Source: Streptomyces sp. HmicA12
Lineage (GTDB): Bacteria > Actinomycetota > Actinomycetes > Streptomycetales > Streptomycetaceae
DNA length: 64,000 nt
Assembly: GCF_000373565.1 (NCBI RefSeq)
Contig: NZ_KB891800.1
Location: 62,001 to 126,000, forward strand
Reading direction: 5' to 3'
Shown: piece by piece, positions 35,168 to 42,705 of the stretch
Layout: every line of letters starts with the position of its first letter
Position numbering within the stretch: position 1 is the first letter of the stretch
Program-made: the position numbers and the translations under genes
Notes under the pieces: generated by a model
What the model saw: the letters and a program-made list of their open reading frames with translations, nothing else
Told to the model about the DNA's origin: nothing
The model's database searches: none

Positions 35168-35500
35168 GTGGCGCAGCGTGTCGTGGTCACTCTCTTTGAC
35201 GACATCGACGGCTCAGAAGCGGCGGAAACGGTCGCCTTCGGTCTCGACGGCAAGTCGTACGAGATCGACCTGAATCGAGACAACGCGAAACAGCTCCGCA
35301 CGGCGCTCGCCCCGTTCCTGCAGGCCGGGCGCAAGCGGTCGGGCAAGACGGCCGGCCGGGCGGAGAAGGTGTTCAAGCACACGGCAGTGAGCCCGGACCC
35401 GGCCGCCGTCCGCGCCTGGGCCCGCTCGAACCAGCTCGACGTGCCGCCGCGCGGCCGCATCCCGAAGCGGATCTACGAGGAGTTCGCCAAGGCCAACTGA
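35168..35500 (+). CDS. lsrL: Lsr2-type nucleoid-associated protein (LsrL paralogue)
   Basis: A 110-residue Lsr2 protein. The N-terminal dimerisation/oligomerisation domain (AQRVVVTLFDDIDGSEAAETVAFGLDGKSYEIDLN) and a basic linker (AGRKRSGKTAGRAEK) lead to the C-terminal AT-hook-like DNA-binding domain, whose key RGR loop is visible in VPPRGRIPKRIYEEF. Lsr2 proteins silence AT-rich, often acquired, genes. Position beside purS matches what I recall for the second Streptomyces Lsr2 (LsrL, SCO4076). The start is GTG 35168 with AAGGGA about 8 nt upstream. Confidence 0.93.
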   Translation: MAQRVVVTLFDDIDGSEAAETVAFGLDGKSYEIDLNRDNAKQLRTALAPFLQAGRKRSGKTAGRAEKVFKHTAVSPDPAAVRAWARSNQLDVPPRGRIPKRIYEEFAKAN

Positions 35501-35553
35501 GTCCTCGCGCCTTCACCCGGCCTCCACGTCAGGAGCCCCTCGCGGCAACCGAC

Positions 35554-35584
35554 TTGCGCTGCACCCCCGACGGTCGGTTAGAGT
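35554..35584 (+). promoter_or_regulatory. Promoter of the tRNA-Gly pair
   Basis: TTGCGC (35554-35559) and TTAGAG/TAGAGT (35578-35584) are spaced 18-19 nt apart, about 50 nt before the tRNA-Gly(UCC), resembling a housekeeping sigma promoter. Confidence 0.5.
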
Positions 35585-35632
35585 CTGGAGCACGCCGAGG
35601 GGCAAGGCCGACAGGCCGAACCTCACGACCGT

Positions 35633-35704
35633 GCGGGTGTAGTTCAGTAGTAGAACATCCCCCTTCCAGGGGGAAGGCGCAGTGTGCAATTCCTGTCACC
35701 CGCT
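35633..35704 (+). tRNA. tRNA-Gly (anticodon UCC)
   Basis: The acceptor strand GCGGGTG pairs with CACCCGC. The anticodon loop CTTCCAG lies in a TCCCC/GGGGA stem, giving TCC. The discriminator is T and no CCA is encoded. The T-loop is GCAATTC-like, less typical than in the other tRNAs here. Confidence 0.93.
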
Positions 35705-35783
35705 CCGCATCGCGTACCGATCACCCTTCTGGGTGCGGTAGGCTGGTGCTCGCGCCGATCAGTGAGAGCTGGTCGGAGGCAAT

Positions 35784-35856
35784 GCGAACGTAGCTCAGTT
35801 GGTAGAGCGCAACCTTGCCAAGGTTGAGGTCGCGAGTTCGAACCTCGTCGTTCGCT
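35784..35856 (+). tRNA. tRNA-Gly (anticodon GCC), copy 1
   Basis: The acceptor strand GCGAACG pairs with CGTTCGC. The anticodon loop TTGCCAA lies in a CAACC/GGTTG stem. CCA is encoded at 35857-35859. Identical to the copy at 39662. Confidence 0.96.
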
Positions 35857-35863
35857 CCAGTTC

Positions 35864-35897
35864 GGAAGGCCCGGATCCATCAGGATCCGGGCCTTCC
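35864..35897 (+). terminator. Terminator after tRNA-Gly copy 1
   Basis: A perfect 15-bp stem GGAAGGCCCGGATCC/GGATCCGGGCCTTCC (35864-35878, 35883-35897) with a 4-nt loop. Confidence 0.88.
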
Positions 35898-35986
35898 GCG
35901 TTTCCCGCGCCCGACCTGACATTTGTCATGTACGTCGATGACAGCGCGCACTGCCACCCGGCCTCCGCCCCTGGAAGGCTCGAGTC

Positions 35987-36982
35987 ATGACCAACAACGA
36001 GCGCGTGATCGACGTCACTGATCTGCGCCGCGTGTACGGGGACACGAAACAGGGGCCCTTCGAAGCGGTGCGCGGAGTGAGTTTCTCCGTGGGCCGCGGC
36101 GAGCTCTTCGCACTCCTCGGCACCAACGGCGCCGGCAAGACCTCCACCCTCGAACTCCTCGAAGGACTCGCGGCGCCGGCCGACGGGCAGGTGCGGGTGC
36201 TCGGCCACGACCCGTACACCGAACGGGACCTGGTGCGGCCCCGGATCGGTGTGATGCTCCAGGAGGGCGGGTTCCCCGGCGAGCTGACCGTCGCCGAGAC
36301 CACCCGCATGTGGGCCGGGTGCACGAGCGGGGCACGGCCCGTCGACGAGGCGCTGGAGATGGTCGGCCTCGGCGGCCGCCGCACGGTGCGCGTCAAGCAG
36401 CTGTCCGGCGGGGAGAAGCGGCGGCTCGACCTCGCGCTCGCGCTGCTCGGACGCCCCGAGGTGCTCTTCCTCGACGAACCGACCACCGGGCTCGACGCCG
36501 AAGGGCGCCAGGAGACCTGGGAGTTGGTGCGCCGGCTGCGCGCCGACGGCACCACCGTGCTGCTGACCACGCACTACCTCGAAGAGGCCGAGGAGCTCGC
36601 GGACCGGCTCGCGATCCTGCACGAGGGGCGGATCGCCGCCGAGGGAACCGTCGACGAGGTCGTCGCGGCCCAGCCGTCCCGGATCTCGTTCGAGCTGCCC
36701 GACGGGTACTTCGTCGGGGACCTGCCCCCGCTGGCCCCGCTCGGGGTGAGCGGCCACGAGGTCGAGGGACGCACCGTACGACTGCGTACGGACGAACTGC
36801 AGCGGACCGCCACCGGGCTGCTCGTGTGGGCCCGGGACGCGGACGTGGAACTGCGGCGGCTCGATGTGCGCGGGGCCTCGTTGGAGGAGGCGTTCCTGCG
36901 GATCGCGCGGGACGCGAAGACCTCGGCCGGCGCGGGCGATGCGGCCGGTGCGTCGGTTCCGGAGAAGGAGATGGCGGGATGA
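35987..36982 (+). CDS. ABC transporter ATP-binding protein
   Basis: A 331-residue ABC ATPase: Walker A GTNGAGKTS (about 45-53), Q-loop in GVMLQEGGF, signature KQLSGGEKRR (about 136-145), Walker B VLFLDEPTTGLD (about 160-171), and H-loop TTHYLEEAEEL. A C-terminal extension (about 230-331) of the CcmA/DrrA type may regulate the ATPase. It works with the permease that starts within its last codons (ATGA overlap), and probably forms a drug/lipid exporter under the linked two-component system. The start is ATG 35987. Conserved cassette in Streptomyces, from memory. Confidence 0.93.
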   Translation: MTNNERVIDVTDLRRVYGDTKQGPFEAVRGVSFSVGRGELFALLGTNGAGKTSTLELLEGLAAPADGQVRVLGHDPYTERDLVRPRIGVMLQEGGFPGELTVAETTRMWAGCTSGARPVDEALEMVGLGGRRTVRVKQLSGGEKRRLDLALALLGRPEVLFLDEPTTGLDAEGRQETWELVRRLRADGTTVLLTTHYLEEAEELADRLAILHEGRIAAEGTVDEVVAAQPSRISFELPDGYFVGDLPPLAPLGVSGHEVEGRTVRLRTDELQRTATGLLVWARDADVELRRLDVRGASLEEAFLRIARDAKTSAGAGDAAGASVPEKEMAG

Positions 36983-37758
36983 GCACGGTAGCGATGACCA
37001 CCTCCGCGGGTCGGCTCAAGGCGCTCGCGCGGGCCGAGTTCACGCTCATCGGGCGGAGCAAGGGCGTGCTGTTCACGGCGGTGTTCGTGCCGCTCGTGCT
37101 GCCCTTCAGCGTCTCCCGGTCCGTGGACAAGAGCACTCTGAAGGACGCCGGGCTCGACCTCGGCACCGTCATGATCTCCTCGGCGATCGCCTTCTCGCTG
37201 CTGTTCGCCGTGTACAGCTCGCTGGTGAGCGTGTACGCCTCCCGGCGCGAGGAACTCGTCCTCAAGCGGCTGCGCACGGGGGAACTGCGCGACCTGGAGA
37301 TCCTCGCCGGGGCCGCCGTGCCGTCCGTCGTGATCGGGCTCGTGCAGTGCGTGGCGGTGGCCGGCGTGTGCGCGGTGGCGCTGGACGCCGGGGCGCCGGA
37401 CGCGCCGCAACTGGTCGTGCTCGGCGTGCTGTTGGGCATCCCGCTGTGTGTCGCCCTCGCCGCCTTCACGACGGTCTTCAGCCGCAGCGTGGAGAGCGCG
37501 CAGGTCGCCGCGATGCCGATGCTGCTCGTCTCGATGATCGGCTCCGGCGGGATCGTCCCGCTGGAGGTGTTCCCCGACAAGCTGGCGGCCGTCTGCGAGC
37601 TGCTCCCCCTGACGTCGGCGCTCACGCTGGTGCGGGGCGGCTGGAGCGGCATCCTGACCGGCGGGGAGTCCTTGAAGGCGATCGTCGTGGCGGTGGCCTG
37701 GATCGTCGTGGCCGTGTTTGCTGTGCGGAAGCGGTTCCGGTGGGAACCTCGGCGCTGA
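36979..37758 (+). CDS. ABC-2 type transporter permease
   Basis: A 259-residue membrane component with six predicted helices: about 32-47 (GVLFTAVFVPLVLPFSV), 60-85, 112-140, 146-170, 180-200 and 230-248. An ABC-2 signature region (MLLVSMIGSGGIVPLEVFP and LPLTSALTLVRGGWSG) precedes the last helix. It pairs with the upstream ATPase. The ATG overlaps the ATPase stop by 4 nt, and the longer upstream frame is not coding. Substrate unknown. Confidence 0.9.
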   Translation: MSTVAMTTSAGRLKALARAEFTLIGRSKGVLFTAVFVPLVLPFSVSRSVDKSTLKDAGLDLGTVMISSAIAFSLLFAVYSSLVSVYASRREELVLKRLRTGELRDLEILAGAAVPSVVIGLVQCVAVAGVCAVALDAGAPDAPQLVVLGVLLGIPLCVALAAFTTVFSRSVESAQVAAMPMLLVSMIGSGGIVPLEVFPDKLAAVCELLPLTSALTLVRGGWSGILTGGESLKAIVVAVAWIVVAVFAVRKRFRWEPRR

Positions 37759-37775
37759 CGGCAGGAGGATCTTCG

Positions 37776-39011
37776 GTGGCGCGGGTTCGGTGGCGGGACC
37801 GCAGCAAGGTCGAGCGCGTGGAGTGGCAGAGCCGGTTCACGCTGGGCGCGGTCAACTGGTTGTTCCTGCTCGCCTGGTCGGGCACCGGTCTCGCCGGGAG
37901 CCTGCGGGGCGAGCGCACCGCGTTCGCCCTCGGGGTCGCACTGGTCGTGGTGAACGCCGCCCAGTGCCTGGTCGCCGGCCGGCACACGAGCCTCGCCCTC
38001 GATCAGTACCTCGGGCGCGGGCCGGTGCCCCGGGCCCTGACGGTCACCGCCGGGGCCCTCACCCTTGCCGCGTTCGCGCTGATCGCGGCCATCGTGGCCA
38101 CCGACAGCAACCGCGACGGACTGATCGCGATGCCGCTGCTGTTCGCGCCGATGCCCTTCGCCGGGGCCTACTCGCTGATGGTGCCGGTCCGCCGGTTCGT
38201 GCGGCAGGCGGCCGTGGTCATCGCGGTCGTCCTCGCGTGCAGCGCGGTCCTCGGGCACGCCTCGGTGAGCCTGGTCGCCGAGGCCGGGCTGCTCGCCCTG
38301 AGCGCCGCGATCGCGCTCGCCTCCTACCGGTGCAGCGCCTGGAACCTCTCCGTCGTGTGGGAGTCCGAGCGGTCCCGCGAGGTCGAGGCCCGGCTCGCCG
38401 TCGCCGAGGAGCGGCTGCGCTTCGGGCGCGACCTGCACGACGTCATGGGCCGCAATCTCTCGGTCGTGGCCCTGAAGAGCGAACTCGCCGTGCAGCTGGC
38501 CCGGCGCGGACGCACCGAGGCGGCCGTCGCGCAGATGGTCGAGGTGCAGCGCATCGCGCAGGAGTCGCAGAAGGAGGTACGTGATGTCGTACGGGGATAT
38601 CGCGAGGCCGACCTGACCGTCGAACTGGTCGGTGCGCGGGGCGTGTTGGACGCGGCCGGGATCGCGTGCACGGTGACGGGCTCGGCCGCCGGGCTGCCGG
38701 GCGAGGTGCAGTCGGCGCTCGCCTGGGTGGTACGGGAGGCCACCACGAACGTACTGCGGCACGGGGACGCGAAGTCCTGTCGGGTGACGGTGGAGAACAA
38801 GGCGGAAGGGGTCGTGCTGACCGTGGAGAACGACGGGGCCGCGGCGGCCGCCCAGGGCGGTCGTGGGTCCGGGCTCGCCGGGCTGCGGGAGCGGCTCGCC
38901 CAGGTGAACGGGACGCTGGAGGCGGGTGTGGTGCGCGAAGGGGTGTTCCGGGTCATGGCCGTCGTGCCGTCGGTACCGGCGCGGCAGCCCGAGCCGGAGG
39001 GGGTCCGATGA
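37776..39011 (+). CDS. Two-component sensor histidine kinase (HisKA_3)
   Basis: A 411-residue kinase. Five or so transmembrane helices occupy residues 25-190 with almost no extracytoplasmic sensor domain, suggesting membrane-associated or transporter-linked sensing. The HisKA_3 dimerisation segment holds the phospho-acceptor in RFGRDLHDVMGRNLS (about His221). The HATPase_c domain has VVREATTNVLRHGDA (N box) and a GGRGSGLAGLRERL G box. The start is GTG 37776 with GCAGGAGG upstream, 17 nt after the permease stop. Its stop overlaps the response regulator start. Confidence 0.93.
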   Translation: MARVRWRDRSKVERVEWQSRFTLGAVNWLFLLAWSGTGLAGSLRGERTAFALGVALVVVNAAQCLVAGRHTSLALDQYLGRGPVPRALTVTAGALTLAAFALIAAIVATDSNRDGLIAMPLLFAPMPFAGAYSLMVPVRRFVRQAAVVIAVVLACSAVLGHASVSLVAEAGLLALSAAIALASYRCSAWNLSVVWESERSREVEARLAVAEERLRFGRDLHDVMGRNLSVVALKSELAVQLARRGRTEAAVAQMVEVQRIAQESQKEVRDVVRGYREADLTVELVGARGVLDAAGIACTVTGSAAGLPGEVQSALAWVVREATTNVLRHGDAKSCRVTVENKAEGVVLTVENDGAAAAAQGGRGSGLAGLRERLAQVNGTLEAGVVREGVFRVMAVVPSVPARQPEPEGVR

Positions 39012-39616
39012 CCCTGCGCGTCCTGCTCGCCGACGACGAGCACCTCATCCGCGGGGCCCTCGCCGCCCTTCTCGCCCTCGAGGACGACCTCGTCGTGGTC
39101 GCCGAGGCCGCCACCGGGCCCGAGGCGCTGGCCATGGCGCGGGCGCACAAGCCGGACGTCGCCGTGCTCGATCTGCAGATGCCGGGCGCCGACGGTGTGA
39201 GCGTGGCCACATCGATCCGGGACGAACTGCCCGGCTGCCGCACCATGATCGTGACCAGCCACGGGCGCCCTGGACATCTGAAGCGGGCCCTCGCGGCCGG
39301 GGTGCGCGGGTTCGTGCCGAAGACCGTGAGCGCGCAGCAACTCGCCGAGATCATCCGCACCGTGCACGCCGGAAACCGTTACGTGGACCCGGAGTTGGCG
39401 GCCGACGCGATCTCCTCCGGCGACTCCCCGCTGACCGCCCGCGAGGCCGAGGTGCTGGAACTGGCGGCGGACGGGGCGCCCGTCACGGAGATCGCCGAGC
39501 GGGCCGCGCTGTCCCCGGGGACGGTGCGCAACTATCTCTCGTCGGCCGTGTCCAAGCTGGGGGTGGAGAACCGTCACGCGGCGGTGCGTCTCGCACGCGA
39601 GCGGGGTTGGGTATAG
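39008..39616 (+). CDS. NarL/LuxR-family response regulator
   Basis: A 202-residue regulator. The receiver domain (1-120) has the acidic pocket LLADDEHL, phospho-acceptor Asp in DVAVLDLQMPG (about 54), and the conserved TS and K (MIVTSHG, FVPKTVS). The C-terminal LuxR helix-turn-helix (about 138-200) begins with SPLTAREAEVLELAADG. It is the partner of the upstream kinase and probably controls the ABC operon. The ATG overlaps the kinase stop by 4 nt. Confidence 0.95.
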   Translation: MTLRVLLADDEHLIRGALAALLALEDDLVVVAEAATGPEALAMARAHKPDVAVLDLQMPGADGVSVATSIRDELPGCRTMIVTSHGRPGHLKRALAAGVRGFVPKTVSAQQLAEIIRTVHAGNRYVDPELAADAISSGDSPLTAREAEVLELAADGAPVTEIAERAALSPGTVRNYLSSAVSKLGVENRHAAVRLARERGWV

Positions 39617-39661
39617 TTGGCGTCGCGCTTCGGCGCACGGGACACCACCCCGGTGGTGCCT

Positions 39662-39734
39662 GCGAACGTAGCTCAGTTGGTAGAGCGCAACCTTGCCAAG
39701 GTTGAGGTCGCGAGTTCGAACCTCGTCGTTCGCT
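39662..39734 (+). tRNA. tRNA-Gly (anticodon GCC), copy 2
   Basis: Identical in the 73-nt mature sequence to the copy at 35784, with encoded CCA (39735-39737). Followed at once by a strong hairpin. Confidence 0.96.
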
Positions 39735-39741
39735 CCATGAA

Positions 39742-39775
39742 GAAGAGCCCCGGTCCCTACGGACCGGGGCTCTTC
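39742..39775. terminator. Terminator between tRNA-Gly copy 2 and purC
   Basis: A perfect 15-bp stem (39742-39756 with 39761-39775), loop of 4, ending in TTCTCGTTC. It serves the tRNA (+) and the convergent purC (-). Confidence 0.88.
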
Positions 39776-39813
39776 TCGTTCTACGGCTTCCGCTTCTCCG
39801 GTTTCTCCGGCTT

Positions 39814-40737
39814 CTACGACCAGCTCTGGCCGGTGAGCAGCTCGTACGCCTCGATGTACTTGGCGCGCGTCGCGGCGACGACCTCCTCGGGGAGGGCGGG
39901 CGGCGGGGTCTCGCTCTTGCGGTCCCAGCCGGAGGCCGGCGAGGTCAGCCAGTCCCGTACGAACTGCTTGTCGTAGCTCGGCTGCGCGCGGCCCGGCTGC
40001 CACTGGTCGGCCGGCCAGAAGCGGGACGAGTCCGGGGTGAGCACCTCGTCCGCGAGGATCAGCGTGCTCGTTCCGTCCGGGGCCCTGTCGAACCCGAACT
40101 CGAACTTGGTGTCCGCCAGGATGATGCCGCGCTCGCGCGCGATGTCCCGGGCCCGGCTGTACACGGCGAGCGTGGCCTGGCGCAGCTGCGCGGCGGTGTC
40201 CGCGCCGACCTGGCGGGCCACTTCCTCGTAACTGACGTTCTCGTCGTGCTCGCCGACCGCGGCCTTGGTGGCGGGCGTGAAGATCGGGGCGGGCAGCTCC
40301 GAGCCGTCCTCCAGGCCCTCGGGCAGCGCGAGACCGCAGACCGTGCGGGACTCGTTGTACTCGACCAGGCCGGAACCGGTGAGGTAGCCGCGGGCGACCG
40401 CCTCCACCGGGACCATGTCGAGGCTCTTGCAGATGAGGGTGCGGCCCGCCCAGTCGGCCGGGGCGCTCTCGGGCAGGTCCTCGTCGGCAGCGGACAGGAC
40501 GTGGTTCGGGATCAGGTCCTGGAGTTGGTCGAACCACCACAGGGAGAGCTGGGTGAGGACCCTGCCCTTGTCCGGGATCAGGCTGGGCAGCACCCAGTCG
40601 TACGCGGACAGGCGGTCGGTGGCGACCATCACGAGGTCGCCCGTCTCGTTGCGGTACAGGTCCCGCACCTTGCCGGTGTGGAGATGCACCAGGCCCGGCA
40701 CCTGCGGCGGCTCGGGCTTTTCGACGAATCCGGACAC
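39814..40737 (-). CDS. purC: SAICAR synthase PurC
   Basis: A 307-residue SAICAR synthetase that joins aspartate to CAIR with ATP. Motifs: HTGKVRDLYRNETGDLVMVATDRLSAYDWVL at the N-terminus, LSLWWFDQL, MVPVEAVARGYLTGSGL, and the metal/substrate-binding ILADTKFEFGF and DEVLTPDSSRFWP. The length fits the longer bacterial/yeast-like form. The start is ATG 40737. It is on the minus strand like purD but separated from it by two unrelated genes. Confidence 0.97.
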   Translation of the reverse strand: MSGFVEKPEPPQVPGLVHLHTGKVRDLYRNETGDLVMVATDRLSAYDWVLPSLIPDKGRVLTQLSLWWFDQLQDLIPNHVLSAADEDLPESAPADWAGRTLICKSLDMVPVEAVARGYLTGSGLVEYNESRTVCGLALPEGLEDGSELPAPIFTPATKAAVGEHDENVSYEEVARQVGADTAAQLRQATLAVYSRARDIARERGIILADTKFEFGFDRAPDGTSTLILADEVLTPDSSRFWPADQWQPGRAQPSYDKQFVRDWLTSPASGWDRKSETPPPALPEEVVAATRAKYIEAYELLTGQSWS

Positions 40738-40827
40738 GGTTCCTCCCCGTGGTTCTGTACGAGTGCTCTCGATTGTCCCGTACGGGGAGACGAGTTCTGG
40801 CCACGGGTCGGGCGCGGGGCTGTGTGC

Positions 40828-42387
40828 TCAGTCTCGTTTGCAGATGCGGTCGAGGAGGTTGGCCGTCGCGCGCTGGACTCGGGGGTCGACGTGCCCGGGC
40901 CGGTCCAGGGCCGGGGACCAGGCGAACGTCCCGGACGCGAAGACCAGCGCGCCGGACGGCGCCCGGTACAGCGAGGTCTCCTGGTGGCGGCGGACCTTGT
41001 CGCCGTCCCGGTACGGGGAGTGGGCCAGCAGGATCCGGTCCTGATGCTCGGGCAGGGCCGTGCGCGGGAAGTAGCGGTCGGCCTCGCCGGCGACCAGTCC
41101 CTCGATCTCGTCTCCGTCGTGGGCGCCGGTCGCCTCCCACAGCCAGTGGTCCGCGTTCCGTACGACCAAGGGGTGCGGCTCGGGGACGCGGCCCGCGTAC
41201 TGGATCCCCAGGAGTTGCTGCTCGGGCCGGTCGATCTCCCGCCACAGGGTCGCCTTGCCCGGGCCTCTGCGCTTGCGGCAGGTGAGGAGGCGGTCGGGGA
41301 CACCGGACGGGGACGGGCCCAACTCCACCTGCCAGTACATGGTGTTGGCGGAGAGGAAGACGAGGGAGGTGCCGTGCTCGCGGGCCTGCTCGGTGGTACG
41401 GCGCATGTTCGCCGACCAGTACTCGTCGTGGCCGGGGAAGACCAGTCCGCGGTACCGGGTCGGGTCGATGCGGCCCGCGTGCAGGTCGCGGGCGTCGGCG
41501 TACGCCAGGTCGTAGCCGTACCGCTCCGCCCAGCGGATGAAGTCGTAGGCGTGGCCGACGTGGAGGGGGAGGCCCGCGCCCGCGTACGGGCGGTCGAAGG
41601 AGACCGTGATCGCGGCCTCGCTCTCGCCGAGCAGCCGGCCCTCCTCGTCCCACGCGTGGTAGAGGCTGGCGCCGGTGTGCCCGTCCTCCGGGTACAGGTT
41701 GTACGCCTGCCACGTGATGTCCGGCAGGAGGAGGAGCAGATCGGCCGGATTCGTGTCGCGGACCGTGAACGGGACGTGCGACCGGTAGCCGTCGAGGGTG
41801 GTGAGGACGGCCACGTACGCCCCCACGTTCCAGTGCGAGGGGATCTGCAGGCGCCAGGACTGCCACCAGTGGTGGCAGGAGACCGTGCGGTCCACCGAGA
41901 GGGGCGGCGGCTGGACGATGCCGGAGAGCCGGGGGCTCGTGGTGATCTTGCGGGCGCCGTCGCCCGCGTAGTGGCCGATCCGGTAGATGTCCACGGTGAA
42001 CTGCTGGGGCGGGTCGACCGTGATGTGGAAGTCGATGGCCTCGCCGGGGGCGGCCGCGCCGGTGGAGGTGAAACCCTTGATCTGGCGGTGCACGTCGTCG
42101 GCGGAACGGGGGCCGCTGGTGCGCGGGCTGGGAATGGCGGCGCTGTTCGTGGAGCCGGGCTGCGGGGCGTGCTCCAGGTCCACGTACCAGGGAACGACCT
42201 GACCCGTGTCGTCGAAGTAGTGCTCGCTGCCGCGCAGCCAGGGCAGCGGGCCCTGGCCGAAGGGGTCGCTCACCGCGTGCGCCATCGCGCCGGACTCCCA
42301 GCGGGGTGTGCGGGGGCGCGGGGGCGGGGCGGCGCCCTGCCGCGCCTGCTCCTCCGGGTGCCCTGCCCTGTCAGGCCCCAGCGCCAT
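40828..42387 (-). CDS. N,N-dimethylformamidase beta-subunit-like protein
   Basis: A 519-residue protein. After a poorly conserved Pro/Arg-rich stretch, an Ig-like beta domain (FTSTGAAAPGEAIDFHITVDPPQQFTVDIYRIGHYAGDGARKI) is followed by a large C-terminal domain of the DMFA2 (N,N-dimethylformamidase beta) type: WQAYNLYPEDGHTGASLY, VSFDRPYAG, YADARDLH, FPGHDEYWS and ANTMYWQVE. It may be an amidohydrolase or a glycan-acting protein; whether it acts on formamides is unknown. The start ATG 42387 is preceded by GGGAGGGAG; the frame continues far upstream but is not coding. From memory it is conserved between purC and purD in Streptomyces. Confidence 0.72.
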   Translation of the reverse strand: MALGPDRAGHPEEQARQGAAPPPRPRTPRWESGAMAHAVSDPFGQGPLPWLRGSEHYFDDTGQVVPWYVDLEHAPQPGSTNSAAIPSPRTSGPRSADDVHRQIKGFTSTGAAAPGEAIDFHITVDPPQQFTVDIYRIGHYAGDGARKITTSPRLSGIVQPPPLSVDRTVSCHHWWQSWRLQIPSHWNVGAYVAVLTTLDGYRSHVPFTVRDTNPADLLLLLPDITWQAYNLYPEDGHTGASLYHAWDEEGRLLGESEAAITVSFDRPYAGAGLPLHVGHAYDFIRWAERYGYDLAYADARDLHAGRIDPTRYRGLVFPGHDEYWSANMRRTTEQAREHGTSLVFLSANTMYWQVELGPSPSGVPDRLLTCRKRRGPGKATLWREIDRPEQQLLGIQYAGRVPEPHPLVVRNADHWLWEATGAHDGDEIEGLVAGEADRYFPRTALPEHQDRILLAHSPYRDGDKVRRHQETSLYRAPSGALVFASGTFAWSPALDRPGHVDPRVQRATANLLDRICKRD

Positions 42388-42705
42388 GCCTGCTCCCTCC
42401 CTCGCTCCCCCGAGCCGGCCCACGCGGATGTCCGCGTCCGGGCTCTGGTGCGTCCGGTTCGGTGCGTCCTGGCTGCTGCGTCCGGGCTGCTGTGTCCGTC
42501 CGTCGCATCCCGTGCGCCGAGTCCGTCTGGTGCGCCTGTGTGGTGCGGTTTGTGTGCCTGTCCGGCACGTCTGGGTGGTGCGTCCATATGTTGTGTCCGC
42601 GACCGGTCCCAGCACATCACATAACGCACGCAGTCCGTCACCGTTCGTCGTGAATTGGCGAGACTGGAACGCTTCCCTCCGGTGCACGCTCCGGGACGCA
42701 CGGGG
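42388..42705. other. Low-complexity intergenic region with GTGCGTCC-like repeats
   Basis: 318 nt between the membrane-protein stop and the start of the dimethylformamidase-like gene, both minus strand. 42440-42600 consists of degenerate repeats of GTGCGTCC, CTGCGTCCGG and similar words. No coding signal. The end near 42650 is AT-richer. Confidence 0.5.

Noticed and set aside
38324..41866. A minus-strand frame of 1180 codons through the kinase, regulator and purC region
   Set aside because: Runs across several recognised genes and a tRNA; Arg/Pro-rich shadow product.
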